Assembly: GCA_002118135.1 (NCBI GenBank)
Contig: BDIU01000050.1
Location: 62,001-126,000 of the forward strand
Reading direction: 5' to 3'
Origin: Trebouxia sp. TZW2008
Taxonomy: Eukaryota > Chlorophyta > Trebouxiophyceae > Trebouxiales > Trebouxiaceae
Length of the DNA: 64,000 nt
Shown here: piece by piece, positions 21,907 through 35,000 of the stretch
Numbering within the stretch: position 1 is the first letter of the stretch
Layout: each line of letters starts with the position of its first letter
Translations under genes and position numbers: made by a program
The notes under the pieces: generated by a model
Seen by the model: only the letters and a program-made list of their open reading frames with translations
Told to the model about the DNA's origin: nothing
Databases searched by the model: none

Positions 21907-23003
21907 TTGCACACAGCGTCTAAGAAATCTAGTAGGAAGACTTCAAGCCGATTGGCACTGGGCACTGCATGGTCATGTTATGTTGTGGCAATGCATGGTA
22001 CTGCTATGTTGTAACAATGTCATCAGGCTTTCTATATTGCAACACACTGAACGCCTGTCCCTGACTGGAGGCTGTGTCTTGATGAAGCATGCGTCAAAAT
22101 TTGTTGCTAGCTTGATGACAGACAAGTTGACATGAATTGAGCATATGCCCCGCCTTTGTCACAATTGGCTGCAGAAAAGCCAATCTGCCTGATGGTGCGC
22201 TTTTGCTGACCTCCTGATTGCGTGGTTTGCTGAAGAGGTCAGCATCAGATTAATGAAGATGGCAGCATCACAACAGACTGCATCCGGTCGTGATGGCTTG
22301 CATGGCAATGCTGTCCAACCCTGCGCAAAACATGGTACATACATTGAAGAGCTGACTAAACAAGCAGAAACTCCGCAGATAAGACTGAAAACGGTGTTGA
22401 TCAGCCATTATGATGAGCACTGAGACAAAGCTCAGATGCTTGGAATGGGTGACTCTGAAAAGTGGGACAAGCAACCGTAAGCGATGTGCGAGCTGTCAGA
22501 TCAAGTTTTGTCTGAACTGACTTGTTGCACCATGACTAGTTTGACAGACGGTTAATTGGCAAAACATCAACAGTAGCATACAAAACTGCTGCGCTGATCA
22601 GATTTTGAGAGTGAAAACATTCTGAATGAGCAAGACCCAGAGCTTGGTCAAAACACTTGAAGAAGCTGGTTAAGCGCTCAGCATTTATGTTGATGCTTGT
22701 GTTCATGATCTATCCTGCCCTGCCCTGTCCTATCCTGCCGTGATCTACCCAGGCTATCACTGCAGAGCCCTGCAACTTGCTGGGCTGACAAAATGTGTCT
22801 GTGCGCTGCATATTCATACTCATATCCATATCAATCTGTCCATTTCTTTGAGCTGACACCAAATTTGCTGTGCTCTGCTGACATGTGCCGAGAGTCTTAC
22901 TCTGCCCGATTGTGTACACGCCTTGCCCTTTCTCTAGAGATTAGTCAAGTGCCTCGGCCCGTCACGGAAGTGCCCTGCAGAAATGCCCTGGAGAAGTAAT
23001 CTG
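21907..23003. other. Convergent 3' region between DUF1295 and SOS1-like genes
   Basis: The region carries the 3' ends of two converging genes. It has no supported gene. A pyrimidine-rich CCTGCC run sits near 22712-22740. Around 22962-22980 GTCACGGAAGTGCCCTGC copies the terminal SOS1 exon end at 23004-23022 (GTCATGGAAGTGCCCTGC), 42 bp away. Confidence 0.5.
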
Positions 23004-26000
23004 TCATGGAAGTGCCCTGCCATCCCCCAGCTTGCTCCACAAGTCATGTGACAGGAAGGCTGAGGGCTCATGCAGCTTTTTGCCCCAGTGGCCTGTGTCC
23101 ACAGCCCTAGCAGCTTCCTCTGTATTGCTGATGTCAAGGTGTTGCTGTATGCTAACTTGAGGTCTCTCATCCTCAGCACTTGCATCATTGTCTGAGTCTG
23201 CTGGTGTGTCTGAGGCCTGGTGAAGAAGATCAATGGGCAGATGGAAGATCTGCACAAACCACTTGGCATGACTCTGACAATCAATGCTGACAGTGTTAGC
23301 TGCAATGCAATGTGGTGCAAATGTTTTGGCATGTAAGTGCAGCCTAAGCCTTGAGCAACTAGTAATGCAGTGCTTTCACAGGTAGGAAACTTAGATCCAA
23401 AGGCGCCCAAGTCAAGTCCAGAGTCACGCAAACGCAATGACGTGATAGATTGAATGCAACCTTGGCTCCAGAAGACAAAGCAAATGTTGATCAATTGACT
23501 GAGTCATGCTTGATGTTGGTTGATGCATTCATCAATGCTTGTTTGAAATACTGCAGTCTCACCTGAGCATGCTGAAGGCATATCACATGAGCATTCGTGA
23601 AGCTGAAGCTAAACGGTGCCTGCAGACAGCAACTGTCATCCTCCACTTCACTGCCTTCATCACTTCTGCCATTTGAAACATTTGCCTGGCCCATGACATC
23701 TTCTTCCTCTGATGGTGGAGAACCCCTTAAGGGGGGTAGGGGGGCACGCTCTGGGGATGGCAGATTGCTGCCAGGCATGGCAGAACCTCTCATTAGGGAC
23801 TGGACACCCTTAGCTGAAGATGAAGTATGCAATGCTGGTGCATGGGTACTTATGGAGCAGCCATTGGACAGTTGAAGCTGACCAGAAAAGAGGAAGCAAG
23901 GGCCATGCAGTTGAGCCCGCTGGCCTTGTGACAGATCCTGCAGCTTTGCCTTCCTGCAGAAGAAGAACGGCTTGATGAGGAAGAGCAGAAGATGAATGTT
24001 GGTCTTTAAAACAAGAGCAGAACAAGCTTGGCCTGAAGAAGAAGAGCAGAACAAGTTCAGCTTGATGCAGGAGAGCAGAAGGAGGAAGAAGAGGAAGCAG
24101 GGCCCAGTGAGATGAATCCTGTATCCACATGGTAGCTAGCCGTAAAACTGCAAGATCACCAGGAACGAGGGGCATTTCTGCCAGATCAGACACAGCCCCC
24201 AAAAGTGCAAGCTAAAGCCTCTAGTCTCTATACTTGCATGGCTGACTTGCCTGAAGATCCTCTGCAGGGGGGTCCAGGGGGGATGGGTTAGGAGGGGTCC
24301 CCCATGCAGCATGGCCACCTGAGCCGCGCACAGCTGTAGCATCCTCACTTGCATGGCCTCATTTGTGCTCCCCAAAGACTGCAAGCATAATTTTTTGTGT
24401 CAGAGCGTCCTTTGCTTGTGCCTCATGGCACGAGCTGCACTGTAGTATGATGCAGTATGTTACACAACGAGATGGCAAAATATAAACAAAACATGTGTGA
24501 TACAACATGTGTGCGTAATCTGTGTCTCTCTCTCAGCACAGCACAGCATCACAACATGAAGCAAAACTCAGTCCAAAGTCAGGTATTTAGTATGATGATT
24601 CAGGCCGAGTATACTGCAGCACGGTGTCTCTACATGCAGTCTGTGGCAGCTGTCAAATACATCGCCCTTGGTACAGGTGACAAAGATTCGCTGTGCAGCA
24701 CAGCAGCACAGAGCTTTGGGCGCCACCTGCATGCACGCCCACGGCACCTCAAATGCCTCTACAACTGTGTTCGCAGCCGCTTGAATGTCAAATGGTGCTT
24801 GCTGCATAGCACCAGGCAATCCCAAAGCCAAACCCCTAGCATCCAGCACCTGTTTGTCTGTCCAAGAATCTTGCATGCCTGACTGATCTGCGGGTTCATG
24901 CTGTTGTCCTTCGCCGTTACACTGTCCAAGCATTTGGCTGCTATGAGTATCTTGCAAGTGTAAGGGCTCAGCGCTGTTTCTGTCTGCCAAATGAGTGGAA
25001 TGGTCAAGCATGTGTGGCGATTGAGTAGTGTCTGCCAGCTGAGAGATGAAGTGATCTGGCTGGTCAGATCTGCTGATCTTTTGCTGATCTGGCTGATCCC
25101 GGATGAGATCTGCCTTGTCAGGCTTGCTGATCTTGCGCTGATCCAGCTGATCCTTGGCTTGGCTGGTGTGATCATGCCGGCTGATCTGGTGCTGATCTTG
25201 GGCATGATGTTGTGCGTGTGATGTCTGGATGGTGACAGCACCACGCAAAATGAACAGCAGGCAGCTGTCATGTTTAGATTGCACTGCAGTACCCTCCCCA
25301 AACAGTCGTAGCCTTGCAGCTGAGGTCACCTGTGTACATCAAAAAAACTTGATGCTGATCAGTGCAAAATCTAGGTTTGCATCTAGGTTGAATGCATAGG
25401 TGAAGCTGTAAAAAGTCAGTGGCAAAAGATCAAAGTGCATAAGCAGGGAAAGGGCAAGAGATAGAAGCAGAAGATGGGAAACACAAAGGAGAAGAAGAAG
25501 GAGAGCAAGGGCAAAGGGAAGAGGGCGTAGAAGAGGAAAAGGAAGGGAAGCAGACATACTTAGGGTAAGCGGAAGGTGACAGGGTATCAAAGTGTGAGAA
25601 GAGGAGACAAAGGGAGCAAGGAGGAATGAGGTCAGGACTTCCTGGCTCTAGAACAAGTGAACTAGTGGCACAGCAGAGCTGTATCCTCTTTGCAAAAAGC
25701 AAAATTGCCCTTGCAAAACCCTAAGCAATTGAACGTGGCGACATGAGCGTTAGTGCTGAAGGAAGTCAGCAAAAGACACAACCTAAGGAAGCCAGGCTTT
25801 GACCCACAGGATTGAGTCGTTACCCTAGCAAAGTCTGCATCTGAAAGGCCCTGGAACAAGGGCAGCTGCTGCAGCTCTTTGTGTGCAGACTGCACATGCA
25901 TTAGGGAATCTGCAAAGTGCAGCTTCTTCTTCTGCCTGTCCACAAGATGGATCACCTCCTCTAGTTCTGCTTCGTCCATCAGACCTATACAAGGAAGAGT

Positions 26001-29000
26001 TGACTTGTCATTTGACAACAGCATTGCGGCCATACATCCAATGGGAAAGACAGCATGCATGCAAAGGCTGTGTGCAGCTATTTCCATTTTGGCAGTCGAT
26101 AGCATCTCATGCAGCTCTTTCAAAAACCAGAATGTTTGCATAGGCCAAGGTCACAGGTAGACTTATTCTGCAGTGAAACACCCTTTATGGAACCAATGAC
26201 TGGCTAGCCTCGCAGGGCTGCCATTGACAAAGCGTTGTGGGTTGTTCCGATGCAAGCGGCGGCTCGCCGAGTGCCATAAATGCGAAATCAGAGACTAACA
26301 CCAACGAAAAAGGAAAAAAAAGACCGCCAAAAAAGTTACGACCAATGTGGGGTTCGAACCCACAACCTTCAGATTAGAAGTCTGACGCGCTATCCATTGC
26401 GCCAATCGGTCTTTGCGATTTCACGACTGTGTCACGCTGGCCAAATGCGCACATAGTAAAGCCATCGAGCTTTCACAGCTTGCTGTCATTGATGCGACGA
26501 TTCACCTGATGCCTTCAGCTCATGTATGTAGGCCTCCTTGACCAGCAGCATCTCTTGAGCCACTTGCTTGGTTCTGATGCTGGCCAAAATCTCTGGATAT
26601 GCGTTGCGTAATGACAGCAGGTAACGCTCCGCTTTCAGCAACTCATCTTTGCTCTCCTCTATCACCTGCACGACTGCATACTATGGAGTACTGTCACAAA
26701 TTGCTACAATGCTACCCGTGTTCAATGACTTTGGCGTTGATTGACGCCTTTGAACACTCCCTTGCACAACATGTCCAAGTACTGTACTGGAATTGTAGAA
26801 AACTACCCATTGTGATCGTGACTTACTAGCATATGCATCCTGTGGTACAGCAAGCACCAAACATGGCTGCTGTACCACATATTCCTATGTGGAACAGCGC
26901 ATCACCAATAATACGAACAACAGCAGGGATTGCTACACCATCCTGCACAGCGCTAGGTGTTGACGCGCCTTGATAAACAATACAATGCAGCTGCACAATA
27001 TACACAGTCGCATTGAGTGTTGCTCGCCTCTTTGATGCCTAGCACTTCTGCCAACATGCGCCGAACATATCATTGTCAATATCACTGCTATACCAAAGCG
27101 GTGGCTTACCTCCTTGATGGTTTGAGCTTTTGCTGTATCAACAGCATTGGTGTTGGAGTGCCTCTGTCATTGACTTTATTGGAATGAAGGTCCTGCTCTT
27201 GACAGAACACACAGCATCTGCGCAGTATGTGCAGTGTCATTGACTGATGCCCACCTCCTTGATGATTTGAGCTTTTGCTGTATCAACAGCACCGGCGTTT
27301 GGAGTGCCTCTGTCATTGACCTCATCTGAGTGAAGGTCCTGCTCCAACAGCAAGTCAAAGTGCAACATGGACTGGGCGGCGTCTGTGTGTGCGTAATGGA
27401 AGGTGACCATGAGAGAAGCGCTGTGCTCTAGGTACTGGAACAGCTGCTGGCGGCAGAACCTGGCCGTGAATGGCAGAACCCGCAGCCTGCATAGCAAATT
27501 GCAAAGTGATTTGCACTGCGTCTGTATGTGGGTCGTGAAAGATGACCAACAGAGAAGCACTGTGCTCTAGGTAGTGGAATAGCTGCTGACGGCACAACCT
27601 GGCTATGAATGGCAGAACCTGCAGCCTGCATAGGAAGTGGCGGAACGGATTGCGCAGCGTCTCTATGTGCGTAATGGAATGTGACCATGAGGGAGAAACT
27701 GTGCTCTAGATATTGGAATAGCTGCTGATGGCAGAACTGCGCCGTAAATGGCAGAACCTGCAGCCTGCATAGCACATCAAACCTGAGTAGGTTTAGAATG
27801 CCGCAAGATGGGGGCCACTGCAGTCATTGCTCTTGGTCCTGGAATGGTTGCTGACAGCAGAACCGGGCCATGAATGGCAGAACCTGCAGCCTGCATAGCA
27901 ATCAGCAACTAGGATTGCTGGTACTGCTGACAGCTAGGGCGAGTGTTCTGTCAATGCTGTGTGGCCATGCTTGAGCCATATTCAGAAGTTGTGGGTGCTG
28001 GCGGTAGAAACGCATCATACGGGAACAAGCCCAGCCGCCAAAGCAATTGGCAAACTGGCTTGGCAGTGCACAACGACTTTGACAGAATTGTTGTGAGGCG
28101 ATTTGCTGCTCCTGTAAGCACATGGCCGGGTGTCAGAACCTTACGAGAAAGCATGTGGACCATGCTATTGAAGGATGGCAAATTGGATTGCTGGTACTGC
28201 AGATAGCTAGGGCAGGCTTTGAGTTGACTGATTGTGTTCACGCCTCAGCCATGGATTGCAATTGGAAGTGTCAGGGTTTGAGGCTACACAGTGGTGCCAA
28301 TCTAGGACATCATGATCCTGGCAGGAGGTACCACATTACTGCTTCACAGCATAGATGCATTCTGAGCAGAACATTGTATGTGACCTAGTACAAGCAGCCA
28401 AAATGCTTAATTGAGGCATTTGAGCATGGTTTCAGAATCATTAACACTCATCACTTTGGTTGCAAGTGCCAGGAAGCCAGCAGCATCAGCAATAACTCAT
28501 CAACATCGGCAGCCAAGCAGGAAGCTGGCATGCTGCAGCAGGGTTAGTCATACCATTGTAAGACATGCTGCCAAGCAGGCAGCTGGCATGCCTCATCAGG
28601 GTGAGTCAGAGCTGTGTAACACATGCAGCCAAGCAGGAAGCTAGCATGCCTCAGCACCAATAGTCATACCTTCGTAACACATGCAGCCAAGTAGACAGCT
28701 GGCATGTCTCATGATGACTAGTCATACCTGAGTAAGACATGCAGCCAAGCACGCAGCTGGCATGTCTCATGATGACTAGTTTTACCTGTGTAAGACATGC
28801 AGTCAAGCAGGCAGCTGGCATGCCGCATGAGGATTAGTCATACCTTTGTGATACGGGCAGCCAAGCAGGAAGCTGCCATGCTGCATGAAGGTGTCGCCAA
28901 GAGGCAACAATACTAGCAACTCCTTCACATACAGCCAAACAGGAAGCTGGCATGGCTCATCAAGGCACCAGGAGCCAAAATTACTCTTACCTTTGCAATA

Positions 29001-32000
29001 CGTGCAGCCAAGCAGGCAGCTGGCATGCCTCATCAAGGTACCGCCAATCACACACAGGCTGGTCTGTATGATCCAAAGCCCTGTTGGCACTTTTCCTCAG
29101 CTTGTACATGTGGGCCGGTGCAATCTGAGCCCTCTCAAAGACGTCCTCATAAGTCTGCTGCACAGCTCTGAGCAGCCGAGCTCGGGTCTCCTGGCGAACT
29201 TGCGCAGCCTTGTGCTCAGCTGTGATGTGCCGTTGTGAGGCTTCTGTTACAAAGCAAAGCAGCACTCAATCTAGGGAGAACAGCACTCAACTAAGGCAAA
29301 TCAGCATTTAGGTTGGGCAGAACAGCATTCAGACTAGGTTCGCGTAGCGTTTGTCGAGAGGTCTAGGTCGCAGGGTTGTGAGCAAGAAGTCTCCATGGCA
29401 AAGTTGTGCTGCCTGGTGCTTGGCTGTAATGTGCCCCTGAGAGGTGTCTCCCAGACGGCAGAACAAAAGTTACATTATGTCAGCTTAGGGTCGGTCAGAC
29501 AGGTCAAAACTTAGTGCTTTTGGCAGTCACAATCAGGTCAGGTAGGCTTAGTCATGTCAAGGCGGGGTGGTGACTTGCATGCAGAAAATGAAAACATGTC
29601 TCACAAAACAACTTGCAGGATTCAGCTGTAGCATTAGCTTTACAGCAAAACACTATGCTAAATGTGTAACATGTGTCATGATGGTTTGCGGCACTGACCT
29701 AATTCAACATCCCCAGCAGAATCCCAGTATGAGAAGGCCGCGTCATGTTGTACACTGATGCATAGCGCGTCGGTATGCACCTAACGCCTGTGCTACCATA
29801 TCCGCAATTTAGCATGAGCATCATGTCTCATTGCTGGATCACATCTTGTTACTTGCTATGTGTTTTTGGCATGATTTGAGGCACTGACCTAGCTCAACAT
29901 CGCCAGCAGGGTCCCAGTAGGGGAAAGGCCGCCTCATGTTGTGCACTGACGCATACCGTGTCAGCAGCTGCTTGGCATTCAGAGAGGCCAGAGCTGAGAT
30001 GTCTTTCCAGTTGGGCGGTCCTAGAACATCTGAATGCTCAACCATCTGCAAAAACAAGCACAGTAAAAAACAATCCGTTGTGCTGTCAGATGTTCAGCGT
30101 CAACAAAAGTGACTGCAAAACAGTGACAGAAGCATTGTTAGCATTCAGAGAGGCCAGAGATGAGATATCCTTTTGCTCCAGGGAATTGAAATTTTAGGGC
30201 TCCTTCCCACTGCAAGGATGTGAAAAGCATCGGAGTTTTGGAGAGCTGACCGGGGATCTTGCAAACAAAGGTCGGGGAATCTGGATCCTCCACCATCTGT
30301 ATCAGCAAACAGGCATGCATTTGATTTCAAAAAGCCATCACCTCACATTGGCAATAACTGCTATGCTGCGGAATTCAGCAAGACAACTCTCAACAACAAC
30401 ATCTGACGTGTCGCCAGTGGCACATGGCTATCTGCTGTTGAGAGTTAGCTTGCATGTATAAACAAGAATGAGGGCAAAACAGTCACAGCAAATGTGCACT
30501 ATCAACTGTCCAGACAGGTGGTGCTACATCTTGTATGTCTTCTTCTTTCTTGTTGGGCTGGCAAGTGGTACAAAACCACCAAAGAGCATAGAAGGCCGGT
30601 TGTTGCTACAGGCTAGGCGTTGTAGTCAATTGCCTGCAATAAGCACTGCAAGAACAGGATAAGAAAAGGGCACTGTATATGTCATATAAGCTGTCAGCAA
30701 GACACACTGAGGCCTTCATCTTTTGCAACTCATCAATTGACAACGCAGGCATCACAACGCAAAATCCAACTAGCCATAGGCTTCTGAGGTTTGCAGGTCA
30801 GCACTGTTAGTGATCTGATGCAAAATTTGCCGATATTTGCAGGTCAGCAGTGTGAGTGATCTGATGCAAAATTTGCCTGTGTTTGCAGGTCAGCAGCGTA
30901 AGTGATCTGACGCAAATTTGCATGGCACATGAGTATAGTGCAGACATGAGCATGGGACCCCTTTGCATGTCAAAATCTCCGTGGTCAAGTTATGCTGTAA
31001 ACAGAAAGAGCAAGAATGACTGCGTTATGAGTCAGCACCTTGGCATGTGCATCACCATACCGCTCCACTTGGTGCATGACATTGTTCAGGAAGGTACGCT
31101 TGGCAGATAGCCGCCGCGTCAGTCCTAAAGCCTGCAAACCATCATCATCAGCAGCAGCAGCAAGAGCAATTGTTGTCATGTTCAGCACCATCATCATCAG
31201 CACAAGCGATCACTGTCAACATCAGCACAAACAATCATTATCATCATCAGCACTGTTATCATCAGAGCAGTTACTGTCGTCATCAGCACCATCATCATCA
31301 GCACGAGCAATCACTGTCATCATCAGCACCAACATCACAGCATGAGCGATCACTTTCATCATTAGCACTATTAGAGCGATCAATGTCGTCATCAGCATCA
31401 TCATTGTCACTGTCATTACATGCTTGCAAATGAGGTCTTGTGCCGCATCAGTCCTAGGGCCTGCATAGCATATGTTGCGCTACAACAACAACAGCGGGAT
31501 AGGACTTCGGCCACACACCAAGCACATGTGCTGGAGTGTGTAACTTTTGAGTTTAACGGCAACAGCCAGCATATGGCCTCAGTTATTGCTCATGACTGTT
31601 GCAAAAGTTGGTGCAGGTGGGGACATGGTTGCAATATCTGCAATGACAACAGGGTGCATAAAAAAGTGCCCAAGCGCGCATCAAGGCAAGCAAACAGTAT
31701 TGTGCATGCAGGGGCTCACACAAAGAAGAGTGTTCACATCGTGTCAGCTGAGCGTGAGCACTTGCTATGGCCCAGCACAAGCAGAGAGCAACATTTGGGC
31801 TGGGCAATACGATGCAATACGAACATTTGCATCACCCGTCACTGCAGTTGCTCACCTGAAGAAGAATGCCAGTGGTGGATCCTTGAACGCAAATCGTAAT
31901 GGCTGAAATGAGCCCCATGAAGAAGAACGCCAGCAGTCTGAAGCTTCTATCACTGATCTGACCATCAAAGAGGACAAAGAGGGAGAGGGCTAATCCAACT

Positions 32001-35000
32001 GCCCCTCTCAGGCCGGCCCATACCATGATTATGGCCTTACGGAAGGTAATGCCATAACCAGTCACTTTCAACACTGGGTAGCAGACCATAAATATGACTG
32101 CTCTGACGCACTGCAAGCAGACAGTGAGGCTTTAGACAAAGCATTTCAGCACTTAGCGATGCTGCATCTCAAGACCTTGGGCAAAATGTGATTGCTCTAT
32201 TGCAGACACACAAATGTAGCTATTCAAAAGCTGGATGATGTATTGTTGAGCACATGCGTGTGACTGATGTCCTGCAGCAACACAACAGTTTTGCCTGAAC
32301 CGACATTGCTGCAAACCTCAAAGCTGCACCAAAATGTGCATTGTCATTTGAACCCGTTGTGACTTGAATGCAAGGAAAGCATTAGCTACGGGCTGCATGC
32401 ATCAGGTAAGACATCATGCAGGGTCCAGTACAGTTCGGAACTCACCAGCAAGACGACCCAGAGCAGCACAGCATAGCCATAGTCCCGCCCTTTGATTTCA
32501 AACGGTGATGCTGAGCTGTGTTCTGACTGGTAGATATTGCCGGCAATGATGACTCCCGCCAAAACAAAGATCAGCGTATTGGCGATGAACTCGAGCTCCT
32601 CCCTGGCGGGAAATCAGCATCATCAGTCGAAGTGTCGGCTGGAAACCGTGGGGTCCATACACATATGCATGGAATCTTATGACGCAATGTATGCTTCTTG
32701 TGCATCTTTTGTATCAGAAAGCAACTCTATCAGCAAGTGAGCTCATTTGTGTGTAGCTTGCTCGAAATTGACACATAACACATGTCTCATGCATGGTCAC
32801 CAAGTACGCAGACTATCAAGTAAACAGCCTCCATGTGCAGTGGCGCTGAGGGCATCAGCATACGCAAACATCAATCATTGGCAATAGCACTAGCCTAAAT
32901 ACAGGTTATAGCACAGGATCAAACTGCTGAGAGACAGCTGAATGCTCCTGTACATACCTAGCTGGGCCTGCTGAGCCTGACTAGCAGACGTCTAGAATGA
33001 ATGACTGGAACAATTCATTGGCAATGGTGCTCAGCATTGCAGGGCACTCACCAAATGATGTGCAGAGGTTCTTGGACCTGCCGACTGATGTGATGAGATC
33101 CAAACGCCGCCATCCAGATTCCCAGGCACAGCACGGCCAGCACGCCAGATACTCCCAGAATCTCATTGCTTACAATGAAACAACCCAAGGCAGCGACAAT
33201 GGTCATGGTCACTTCGACCACGTCTTGGTTGTAAATGAAGCGCAGCCATATGACCATGACTAATCCAAAAGCGATGCCCACCGCTGGCCCACCGATGGAC
33301 AGCTGGCATAACTGCTTGATTACATAACCTGGGGTGAGCTGCTGACCATTCAAGGCATTCTGCAGAAACACACTGCACAGCTTTCATCTGTCGACACAAC
33401 TCAGACATGTGCATCTGCAGTACCTAGCTGGGCCTGTCTGGCATGCACGTTGAGAAAATGAATGCAGACCGAGGCAGCTTCGCCTATAAATATATAAGGG
33501 TCTTGTACAGGTTTTAAACCTAGCCAAACCAGTACTTCACAATCTGCAACAAGAGACCGGAACAGTTTCTTGTTTGACATTTAAACAACTTGATGCTGGT
33601 CTTTTCAAGCAGAGTGGAAATGTGAATTGTTTCAGTATTGTCTGCAGATGCTGTGAGGTGCACAGACTCTGCCAGTCTAAATATGCCCCTGCAAGTGCTT
33701 GAGACCCCTGTTCAAGTACGAGGCAACAAATATCGTCCTCTGAGGTGAGGAGTCACAAACAGCATGCACTAAGGCAACCACGTTATACACTGCGTTCATG
33801 CACCTGTTCAAAGAACTCAACTTGTGCATCCTCATGCAGTGATTTTTCCTTAAAAGGACACTCCAAACCAATCACTGCGTTTTGACTGCAGTGGTATCTA
33901 GAGGTATGGACAATTTGTGGTAAGGACAATTTTCTTGGTGTCAATCCAATGCATTTGATGTAAAGCACAAATTACTGCAGCACGTTCTACAACTTCACAT
34001 GGCAAAGCTCCAAAACAAGTGCAATCCTGGTTCGTAGACATTTGATGAGTGGGTCCACATGCAAAAACAGGCTCTGAATGCTCACAAACAATGGCGTGGC
34101 ACGGCAAACCATGCAACACATGACATTACGGCAAATTTAGGGCACACGACAAACTGAGGATTGGGACGGGTCCAGTTATCGATGATTTGAGTCAGCAGCT
34201 GCCGCACAATCAGTGTGCTTGCACAACACATTATGAAGCAGGTGTTGTGACCGTCGGAATTTGGTTGTGACTGAGCATTCTGGAGAGTAGCTCACATGGA
34301 ATAGCAGGAAGAGAACATATGCTGAGCCGTCATTGAACAGGCTCTCCCCTTCAATGACAGTGCGCAGCTCCTTGTCAGCCCCAACCTGCAACCAACTCTT
34401 TCATCAGTCTCAAAGAGAAACCTGAATCATTCTCATGTCAGTTCACTGAAACCATCTTTTAATCAGTCACATAATACGCATCAGACATTTGCCCTGACAA
34501 GGGTTTATCAGATATCAATGACAAGCTGTAAAGTGGGGACCACTGTCAATCACTGTTCATATATATATGAGAAAGGGAATGGTGTGCACCTGGACCACCA
34601 AAGAACTCATGATTTGCATGCGTCTCAATAGACGAGTCACCCCTCATCAGCTTCAGTGCGACACAATGTAAATTCCATCAGCTACATGTACCGTACGTCC
34701 TCAAATTGATCGCGCATAAATAATTAAATCAGCCCTGCGCGATCAGCTCGGGTAATAATTTTGCCTCTGCGCAAAGTGCCCTGCGCAAAGCGACTTAGTA
34801 ATTGTTTTGCCTCAAAAGTGCCCAAAACGCTTAAAATTCACAATTTTTGGCCGATTTTGGCCATATTTTGCCAAATGCGCGACGCCTCCAAACCCCTCAA
34901 GGCCCTGCGGGAAAGGGGCGCGCAAAGCCCTAAAATAATCCAAAAGTTTGGGGTGCGCGATCAATTCGAGGACGTACAGTAAGCTGAGCAGGGTGCTCTG

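Noticed and set aside
25436..25702. Leu/Pro/Ser-rich minus-strand frames
   Set aside because: They arise from translation of the polypurine/polypyrimidine tract in an intron.
28490..29040. Regular spaced repeats resembling a CRISPR array
   Set aside because: Spacers are not unique and the units are copies of an exon end with donor; the genome is eukaryotic.
31040..31433. Ser/His-rich plus frames and Asp/Met-rich minus frames
   Set aside because: They are readings of the CATCAT/ATCAGC microsatellite in an antiporter intron.
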